From the NCBI GenBank assembly GCA_037903475.1, contig JBAJFG010000451.1, positions 434,001 to 498,000 on the forward strand: 64,000 bases of DNA. The letters are read 5' to 3'. Position numbers and translations under genes: made by a program. Below the pieces are notes generated by a model. That model saw only the letters and a program-made list of their open reading frames with translations. It was not told the origin of the DNA and ran no database searches. This DNA is from Ancylostoma caninum. Taxonomy: Eukaryota; Nematoda; Chromadorea; Rhabditida; Ancylostomatidae. Shown in pieces: positions 55,860-64,000 of the stretch (within the stretch, counting starts at the first letter, position 1; each line of letters starts with the position of its first letter).

Positions 55860-58800
55860 TGAGCCTACGAACTCTGGCATGTTGATTTCCGCCTCACAGC
55901 AAAGAACAACGTGTCAGAAATTGTCAGAACAGGGCCAACTTTTGATGGATGCCCGATTGAGGTGCATCGTACATTAAGCTGGTGAGTGAGTTTATATTTC
56001 AGAGAAACCTACAAATTTTTGGCATAATTATGGAAATCGCAATGAGTAAATTTTTTTATAAACCACTCTTGAATGTGAAGAGACAACGAAAATAATGAAC
56101 GAGAAATTTAAATGACCAGTTTTTTTCACATATCGATGCTGAACCCATGCATACCGGTGCAAATCCCTGTTTAATCCCGTACAAAACACGGTTCTCTTAA
56201 TAAGTCCTTCTCAGCAATGCTTAAATCTATGCCAACTCCATGCATGCCCATGCAATACCCATCCGCCTCCGAATCCGATGTAAATCCAATGCAAAAACTC
56301 CGAAAAACTCACGAACTCACGGAGACTGTATCGCTCATCAATTCCAGAGCCGAGTGCTTCTTATCCACAGTGTGTTGGGATTCCTGTGCAACATAGCAAC
56401 GAAAACTCGCAAAACGCACATGCTCCGAGAATTGTCTAAGATAGTGGACACTGAATTAGAAATTCTGTAACCAACTCTTCCCTATGCTGGGGCATTTGTT
56501 TCCTTCCCCAGAGCTTATGTACATTCAGTAGCCTTCAAGTTTTATAATTTAGTGACCCCTTCTTGCATCACTGCAGCCCTCCGGCATTCGATGAGCTCAT
56601 AAACACTACTAAAGAGAGGAATATCAGCCATTACTCTTCCAAGCTTTGCCGTCGGTACGGTGTGATTTCCTCGTTTTTGTCATCGATTTGTAAAAATAAA
56701 TGTGAATAATGCTACTTAGTACTCTGTTCTGGAGTGCTTCAGCTAGCAGTTTCAGTTTCGCAGCCCCGTTAAATTTGGCAAGGAAAAAATTTCATATCGC
56801 ATTTGCTAAGAACATAACATCTTTTGTAGTTTTCCAAATATCCGTTTGAAGTAAATACATATTTGTGTTTCCAGTATGAAGACTTGACTCCTTTTATAGA
56901 CATTTTTCATATCATTTCAATGCTTCTATAAAGAAAAGACTATGAGAAATATCCGTTATAAATACCCTATTGAAGATTATTCCCCGTGTTGAGATGTGGC
57001 TAATCTTTTGTCATCATTTTTCATATCACTTCAGTTTCCCTGCTGAGAGAGAAAACAGCATCATGCGTCTATAGAGGCAATTTGTATGTAGTCTGTTGCG
57101 CTCAATGGAAATTGTTGAAATGGCCAGTGAATAAACTGACCACTGTAAGGATGGTTTTCCATTTGCGCACTTGATAACTCGTGGAATCCAGCCATTGGCG
57201 GCCCTCACCCAGCGCTTATCGCAATGTTTAGTTCGCGTAGTTCGTTTCATCTGGTTTTGCTTGATTTGGCCTGAAGGCTAAATGTTTGGGAGTCGCCGAA
57301 ACGTTTGAATTGGAGATTTCGCGGTATATAGGGTTTTCAGGAACAGTGAAGTCATCAACAACGGTAGGGTAGGTTGGAACACGAGTGATACACAGGAAAC
57401 GATGGCGGTACTTCTCACGTGTCCGAAGCGCTGACCCGTTTGATGGCATTAGCTAGGACAACGAAGCCGCTTTGTTCAGAGCGGCAGATGTGTCCATTGC
57501 AGTACCTTCGCAGGTAAGCACGAGTCTGTAGTGAGAATTTCCGTGATTTAAGCAGCATCAGCACCGATCTTTGAAGGATGACCTACTATACCGGACTGCT
57601 TCCCTCACCTGCATGAGGAGCGGTTTTTCCTAGCACCGACCTATTGATGAATTGACCAAGTGTCTATTCAAGCCGAATACGTTCCGTTCCTAACGCATTT
57701 GAGACGTATGTGCGCAAAGCACCGTGAAGTGGAAGAGGTGGATGAGCAGTCTGGTGTTCTTGGTCTTCTTCACTAGGCCTCAATGCCAGGTGATGACATA
57801 CAGGTCAATGCTTCCTACGCTATTTGCCGTGCTTTTCTGTACCGAAACGTATATAACTGCGAATTATATACAAAGTCTACTTGCTTTCATGAAAGAAGTC
57901 ATACACGAAAGACTATTTGTTCCAGTAGTTTTCTCCACCACCAAGTATGTAAGTGAGCGAAATCGTTGATTTTTTTTATTTCAACACTACACGCTAATAA
58001 TAGATCCACACCAAGGGGAGTCATTTTTACTAAGCACTGAAAGAAACGCTAAATTCTTATCGAGTAGACTATCCCACATCTAACAAAAGACAGTGCTTCA
58101 TACAAATTGTAAATTGAACTAGCAGAGGAAGCTTTGTATCATCATTACAGTTTGATGAAGGAGAAAAACCTGTTTACAAATGAACCATAAACGGAGAAAT
58201 ATTTATATATAGCGGTTGGCTAATATGAAGGTGAAGAAATTTTCAAAACTTCACAATATTAACATTCCATGAAGACGACTGCAAATATCAATGGTTTAAA
58301 GAAATCTAGTTCTCTGTGTTGATATCAAACACGAATAGAATCAAACACTGCCGCTTTCTACAAGATCTTCATTTTGCTGCACATGGCACTTTTTCTCTTT
58401 TTTATGCATATGACAGCTTAACAACCTTGAACTAAATAGGAAAATAGAGGGTTGGCAGACCTTCAAACAGTAAACATAGCGGTCAGAACGAAGTCTTAAC
58501 GCTCTTTTCTAGCGAAACACCCTAGACTAGAGAGTGTGTTGACAGCACATGAAACAACCTGACACGGAGGCTTCGCCCATCTCCACTCTCAGACCGGACT
58601 TAATGGTGACCATCATTTTCGGAGAGAAGGAGGCGGAGCACAGCAATGAGGATCAATGAGGACGTATTGATAAAAAGTGATCCACCATCACATTAGTTCT
58701 AGAATTATATATGAACTATCTTAACCAATATGTTCCTGAGAAGAATCGTTTTTTTTTTGCCAAAGCCCTGCAAATGGTAGTGTTCAGTTGGAAGCAGGAG

Positions 58801-60140
58801 AAAAGGATGAGCGAACCCTGAGATGACCTTCATCCCTTTCCATTTTCGCCAAACTCTGTGAACTTTCCGATATATTGACTTTTGTGGCCTTGTCATCGAC
58901 CTCAGAAAGAAGCTACCGGTGCTTCTGCAATAGTCCACAACCAGAGCTTTCAAACGACATACAGCGTGTTGTCTGAGAAAGCTTCTACCACGTTTCCGTT
59001 TCCGTTAAAGCTCCTGATTTTTGAACTTCGGAGCCATTCTAGGATTTCTCTAGAAAGCTTGTGAAATGGTGATGGGCATACTCGATTGGTCATTCAATGT
59101 CGATTCATATATAAGTTTCCCACATTTGGTCGCAGGAAACCCTTTTTCGCAAAGTGCACAGACAGCATAACGGGCTATTTCACCTCTCAGAGAATAATCT
59201 CCTCATTCTGCACACTGTTTCGCGGAGGTGGGGAGACGGTTCGACATGCCATGTCTCCCTTTAAGAAATCGAGTCTCCCGAAACCAAATGCATGCAAGTT
59301 ATATAAGAATCGACGCAGAATAACGAGCTGAGTGCGGCTATGACCATCTCATAAGGAATCATTAGTAGATCCACTATCGAAAGGCACTTTATAATACGGT
59401 ACAATTCTCGCGCGACAGAAAGGAAACTGGTAACTTCTCAAGCTATTTTGGAGTTTTGGAAAAAAAATTGTAGAACTGCAACCTAGGACTATATCTTGGA
59501 GGTTTGGGCTTGCGAAAGAGAAGGCAGCCTCGGCATCCATCAGAAGGACGACATACCCAATATTGCAACGCAGTTCTCTTTTTAGTAATTTAAAAGCCAA
59601 AATAATGTCAGCATAATGTCAGCATGTACCCTTCTATAGAAGAGACTCTTAAAGCTCACAGTGTGAAGGCGCAAGCTGTGAGCCAGGAGACTTTAGCGGT
59701 AGTTTGCATCTAAAAAGCTGCCATAAAAAAGAATCCTGGTAAAGATCTCCTGCACTTTTTAAATTTTTTGGATATCCTTTGCTAGACAAGGGACTTCATT
59801 GGACTACCATATTCAAGAATCGGTGAAACATAGACCTTGAACAGTTTCAATCAGCGTCAAGCGTGATGACGGTAAAAAGTCGACCCCCATACGACCCCCC
59901 CCCCTTCCTTTGCACACAAATTTCCTTCTATGCTTGCAGAATTTAGATATTTAGATATCCCATTTCAGGTGTTCGTACTGCGAGAGGTGTGGTGGAGCCA
60001 GAGCATAGGAAGGAGAAAGAGGCTTTTTTGTATCTAACTAGCTGTTTGGAAGTTTTTTGGAAAACGTTGAAATGTACGCCGTGGACAAAAAACGTGCATT
60101 AACTATACAATGTTGCTTACGTAACTAATGAGGCTCGAAC
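55860..60140. other. no firmly supportable gene; one possible minus-strand exon
   Basis: The only frame that reads like protein is minus-strand 57228-57449 (MPSNGSALRTREKYRHRFLC and on, ending PNQAKPDETNYAN). The same frame continues upstream beyond a stop. Splice support is weak. The rest is A/T-rich with short chance frames; a poly-C run is at about 59890-59906. Confidence 0.3.
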
Positions 60141-60159
60141 ACATCAAGAAAAAACATCT

Positions 60160-60350
60160 ATATACATCATCTACATGGTGAAGGGTTCGATCCCTACCAA
60201 GGCTAAAATTTTTGCTGAGGGTTAGAGCGTGTGCGGTGAGCGAATTTCAGTCTGAAAGCGTCCGTACAGAGTTTCTAAACGAAATACCTTCGTATTCGTC
60301 ATGAAAAACAACCATACACATCATCGACATGGTCAAGGGTTCTCTCCCCT
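60160..60350 (+). repeat. tandem duplication, ~160 bp, with B-box-like phrase
   Basis: tacatcatctacatggtgaa gggttcgatccct and cacatcatcgacatggtcaa gggttctctcccct are successive copies, each followed by gaggctagaatttttgc-like sequence. A second shared phrase, ctgggtaggactttcagtac, occurs at 60449 and 60815. Confidence 0.55.
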
Positions 60351-60861
60351 CCGAGGCTAGAATTTTTGCATGGCGTAAAATGAGACGCGCCCGTAGTAGA
60401 TTCGAGATGATCGACCGTAAAGCACGAAATAACTGTTTATAGGGGTGGAGAACTGGGTAGGACTTTCAGTACGGACGTGCGAAAATTTCAGCCTAAAATT
60501 TTTACTCGTTCAGAGACATGGTTGTTGTCGGACACGAATATCAGAAGATCTGGCCAGTTGAGGTCCCAATTTTTTTCAGGTTTTTAATAGTCGAAGGTTT
60601 GCGCTTTCAGGCTGTACAGCTCGTTTTTCCACAGCTGCTTCCACCGCGATTCAACTCCGTCGTTAAAAACATGGAAAAAGGCCATTTTTATCGACGAAAC
60701 CTCATCTCCGTAATTCCCGTGCTGAATCTTTCCTCTTGAAGCTGGAGACCTGAAACTTGGGGGTAAAGCACTATTGGGTAGGATCCATAAAATGACTTTT
60801 TACCGGCCTGCAGGACTGGGTAGGACTTTCAGTACGGACGTGCGAAAATGTTAGTCTATAA

Positions 60862-61070
60862 CCCCCCCCCCCCCACATTTCACTATTCAAATCATACTGT
60901 TAAAGTCGTTTAATCTCAAAACAAATTCAAATTGTATGAATAATTCAGTGTCCCACTTCTTCCGTTTTTTCTACCTTTTTTCTACATCCTATTCCACACT
61001 AAGACACCCCCCTCCCGACCACGACCCCCCCCCCTTTCCCCAGCCCCCACCGTGCGACCCCCCCCCCTTG
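60862..61070 (+). other. poly-C tracts
   Basis: Runs of 9-12 C recur (60862, 61025, 61060) in the form gaccccccccc. They are polypurine tracts on the other strand. No gene. Confidence 0.7.
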
Positions 61071-61767
61071 ATAATTTATCGACACACGCTTGACCCTGGT
61101 TTCAATGGTAGATTCGGATCGGAGCTTTTAATGACTCTAAAAAGGTGGTGAATGATCTGAAGTGCTCTATTGACAACGGAATCTATTAGGTATTCGAGAA
61201 AGTTCTCGCGGTTTTCGAAAGTGTGCTTCTTTTAACACCGTGCTGCCTTGCAGCAAACCATCTTTTGTATGTGCAGTGCGTTTCATAAGTATAGATGCAC
61301 CCCAGAAAATGCTGTTACTCAATTTACCACAGCTTTCTGAAAAAAGTTACGAACGTCAATCGATCCGGCATGCCAGAAATTCTAAGTTTCCGTTCTTCCA
61401 CTTGAGATTATAGAAAATGCCGGATAGATTTGGTACCTCACCTTCAGCTGGGCCGTTTCACAGGTGTAGAAGCAGTCAATGAGAAAATAAAAATAGATTC
61501 CATCTTCAAGGGAAAAATTGGGATTAATGTTTTGATAAGAACTAATTGGCGTCTGCAATGTGGATCTGCATTTCCAACTCAGAGAATCGGATAGGTCGAA
61601 CGCAGCAACAACTGCAAGTCTCCGCCCAATCGAAGAGGAATACAGCGGCTGCTGCTAAAGGAGGAGCTGCTGCAGTTGGGCTGCTAAGAGCAGTAAACAC
61701 CGTGTTCCGGCTGCGTTTTTTGCCCGATGAACTGTGGTGCAGTTCAACCTGCGTTTTACCTGCTCCT

Positions 61768-61850
61768 TGCCACGTGGCGACACGCCCCCTGGGAGGTGTA
61801 TATAAGCTGCTGGTTGAGCATCAAAGTTTAGTCGCGTCTCCGCTCCGGCG
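61768..61850 (+). repeat. TATA-like dispersed repeat, copy 2
   Basis: cttgccacgtggcgacacgc, gaggtgtatataagctgctg and aaagtttagtcgcgtctccg parallel 34630-34705. Nearby, cgtgttccggctgcgttttt (about 61700) and cgtgttcgggctgcgtttgt (about 62128) form a diverged direct repeat. Confidence 0.35.
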
Positions 61851-62674
61851 GAGACAAGGGGAGCCCAGCGAGACTCGTCAGGCTGGCTGAGGCCCGGGTA
61901 AAACCGTGGCCCAGTGCAATGATTATTTTTGGACGAGCTTGGGTAAGCATCCACTTACCCAAGTGTGCAGTACGAACACAGCCCTGTGCCCAGATTGAGC
62001 TGCGATCCTAGGTTTGAGACATGCAAACCAGTTCATCGCCCCCAAAACACAGCCTTCTAGGGGCGAATGCAGCTCGTGGGGCGACGAAATAAGCTTTCAC
62101 CTCGCGGTGTAACTGCTGTTGAAACGTGTTCGGGCTGCGTTTGTCGTCCCGGAATCTCTGAGAAGTGGATCACACCTTTTGGAGGCAAGGCTAGTGCAGT
62201 AAAAATATCCCTTGCTGCAAGCTAGTGAAAATGCAAAATTATTGGGCAGAGAGGAGGTCCTTCGAAGTCTATCTATAAATAGGTACCAGATATGGGTTTC
62301 TACAATCAAAGGAAGAATTTTGGTATGCAGAAGGAAATATCGCGTCGAAGAGGGCGTCGCATACCCTACCTAGATTTGAAGATCATGATGTGCATCAATG
62401 GTTTCTGAGCCTTTGTGTCGGCTCCCCGATGCAGTATAAGAGTTTAAAAGACATCTAACCCTGGTATCAGCGTTGTACGTTGTTCTCTCCATCTAATGGC
62501 CGGGGCTACCGGGATTGAAAAGACCTCACGATTTCAATTTACGGAAAGGAAAGTGGTGTTTTGTAACAGCTTCCATGTTCGCTTGTCTTTAAACCTGGGC
62601 ATTTTTAATATTGTCCAATTGCGTAATTTGCTTTTGCCACACCAGGTTGTTACGTTGGAATTTTATTGACATTA

Positions 62675-63300
62675 CGTTTCAACGTAACCGTCGTCGTCAG
62701 AGGTCTGAAAGTGGCCCCAGTTGTTCAATCTGTGTTCTAGACGGTCAAACGCTCCATCGTACCTCGCCAGTTCTCGACCTTGTCTAAGGCAAGATAGGAT
62801 AAGAGCGCCCAGAATCGAGGTTCGACCCACCAGTTGTTCCACCTTCCGCGAAAGAAGTCCGCACAACTGACTCGTGATCGTTATGACGGTTCTCGCTCGA
62901 CGTCCGGATCTTATTCGATCTACAGATAGCTCACATAACGATATTAAAGGAAGCAAATCACTCATTAAGAAAAGACATTCATTTTTGTTATTCATTCCTG
63001 GATTCTTACTCAGAATCCAGGCTGCCTCTAGTGCTTTCCTTGCGGAAGTCTCACTTTCATAGGTCAGCATCGCACATTCGACATTAAAGTCCTTGCCATC
63101 ATGTGCCTCAATGTTTCGGCAGCCTAAGGTGACGTCACATTTCCTCTTTTCTTTGCTGACATGTGACGCACACGTTCAGTGTCCTTCCCGTTTCCCCTAT
63201 ATAGAGTTCATTGCAAGTCATGCATTCCCGCCGGTATATTACTCTCGTTTTTGCGCAGTCTCCTATTTTATCGTAGGGGCAGACAATACATTGGGCTGAT
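62675..63300 (-). pseudogene. GIY-YIG endonuclease remnant and C-terminus of PLE
   Basis: RECMTCNELYIGETGRTLNV (about 63.23-63.17 kb) is the core of a GIY-YIG nuclease as found in Penelope-like elements. After a frameshift the C-terminal part reads MLTYESETSARKALEAAWIL and SKNPGMNNKNECLFLMSDLL, then ISLCEL. The frame runs on past the expected end. Confidence 0.7.
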
Positions 63301-63591
63301 ATACACTGCATATCGTACAGCCTATTTTGAACCGACTACTGTTTGATGTTGTCATTCGGAACGTTTACCAAGAACACATCTTCTTGCTCGAACTATGCAT
63401 TGTCGGAAAGCCGCGCTAACTCCGTCTGAGAAGAATAGCATGCAAAGTGGAAGTTTGTTGTCCCGTGGTGTTCGATTCTGGTTCCCAGCTTGAAATGGTC
63501 TACGCTGGTACTGCGGAATCGAGTATCCATTGCTGTGTGCAATCTCTGATGCTAATCTTTGCGACTCACACCTCTCGTCTTTGTTCGTGCA

Positions 63592-64000
63592 CTACCTCGT
63601 AGCTGTTCTAAACATGTTTTGCACAACAGCACGTTTGACAGCGGTGGGGTGTGCAGAGTTAGCATGAATTGAGATGTTCTTGGAGTTTTCCCTTCGGTAC
63701 CATTTGACATGCATGATGCCATTTGATACCTTTATACGGGTGTTGAGATAGGAAAGCCACCCATCACGCGGGGTTTCTCGTGTGAGCCGAATGTATTGTG
63801 ACTGTTCAATCAGAATTCTGAAGCATTCGTCCATTTCATGCTGCGTCGATGTTATTACACAGTAATCATAAATGTACCGGCAGTACAATACTGGCAAGTG
63901 CGCAAGCACTGGTTCCTCAATTCGGGACATGAAACATATCGCGAGGACAGGCACAAGTCTTTGGCCCATGGCCAGTCCTCGGATCTGAGAAAAGTATTTC
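63592..64000 (-). pseudogene. Penelope-like reverse transcriptase, partial
   Basis: The frame reads RGLAMGQRLVPVLAICFMSR, then LPVLYCRYIYDYCVITSTQ, YLNTRIKVSNG and AVVQNMFRTATR. The catalytic box of this class is YRYIDD; here it is RYIYD, so the first Asp is replaced by Tyr and the enzyme would be inactive. It is open to the right edge of the window. Confidence 0.8.

Larger units (their letters stand above)
62640..64000 (-). mobile_element. Penelope-like element, 3' half, runs off window
   Basis: On the minus strand the order is RT C-terminal half, linker, GIY-YIG endonuclease, C-terminal tail and a 3' untranslated tail (gacctctgacgacgacggtt and on). This is the order of endonuclease-bearing Penelope-like elements. 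It is degenerate: frames change between RT and GIY-YIG. The 5' part lies beyond 64000. Short tails of the same class are at 29.86-29.97 and 55.27-55.34 kb. Confidence 0.8.

Noticed and set aside
60170..60215. tRNA gene from the phrase gggttcgatccct
   Set aside because: No A-box at the right distance and the phrase is part of a tandem duplication.
1..64000. CRISPR array, operon or prophage
   Set aside because: Repeats are long, diverged or transposon-borne, and genes have spliceosomal introns; nothing prokaryotic is present.
1..64000. Spliced-leader RNA, 5S rRNA or other rRNA genes
   Set aside because: No matching core sequences were seen when scanning both strands by eye.

Overview
This looks like repeat-rich nuclear DNA from a nematode, most likely a clade V (strongylid or hookworm-like) parasite. 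The basis is short GT-AG introns, a trans-splice-type acceptor just upstream of a small secreted Kunitz gene, and RTE, CR1 and Penelope retroelements next to many small DNA-transposon derivatives. No prokaryotic or organellar signature was seen. The species assignment is inference. Coding sequence is sparse and in short exons, so most long open frames are chance or lie inside repeats.

Layout. 0-7 kb: several candidate minus-strand exons with good splice sites, a ~115-bp tandem array, and fragments of dispersed repeats. 7.1-9.5 kb: a 2.36-kb foldback element with ~1-kb arms; a single-arm relative lies at 16.5-17.4 kb. Just beyond it is a frameshifted thioredoxin/QSOX-like gene fragment that still carries a 70-bp intron. 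10-16 kb: MITEs of several types and a perfect 43-bp palindrome. 20.7-22 kb: a non-autonomous Helitron-like element (A..TC to CTAG..T) full of a ~60-bp minisatellite; related copies lie at 28.8-29.7, 38.9-40.3, 42.9-44.1 and 48.0-49.6 kb, with 3' remnants at 47.7 and 50.4 kb. 22.8-28.8 kb: a minus-strand CR1 split by an almost full-length plus-strand RTE with an 11-bp target duplication. 31-33 kb: a 1.25-kb inverted-repeat element. 34-37.5 kb: repeat relics and two candidate minus-strand exons. 38.3-38.6 kb: the Kunitz gene, the most certain host gene. 42.2-42.8 kb: a palindromic element. 45.5-46.3 kb: a ~300-bp tandem repeat beside candidate exons at 46.7-47.3 kb. 50.1-54.5 kb: candidate minus-strand exons, one resembling GPCR helices 2-3. 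54.9-55.2 kb: a hAT-type MITE with a perfect 8-bp target duplication. 62.6-64 kb: the 3' half of a Penelope-like element with RT and GIY-YIG remnants, running off the window.

The genes do not form a pathway. The organising theme is layered transposition: RTE inside CR1, the CR1 abutting a Helitron-like element, and a TIR element inside another Helitron-like copy. Recurrent short-loop palindromes also occur, and one of them breaks the RTE reading frame. Best candidates for something undescribed are the minisatellite-bearing Helitron-like family, the foldback family and the template-switch-like palindromes. All coordinates and alignments were made by eye; exon calls away from the Kunitz gene are tentative.
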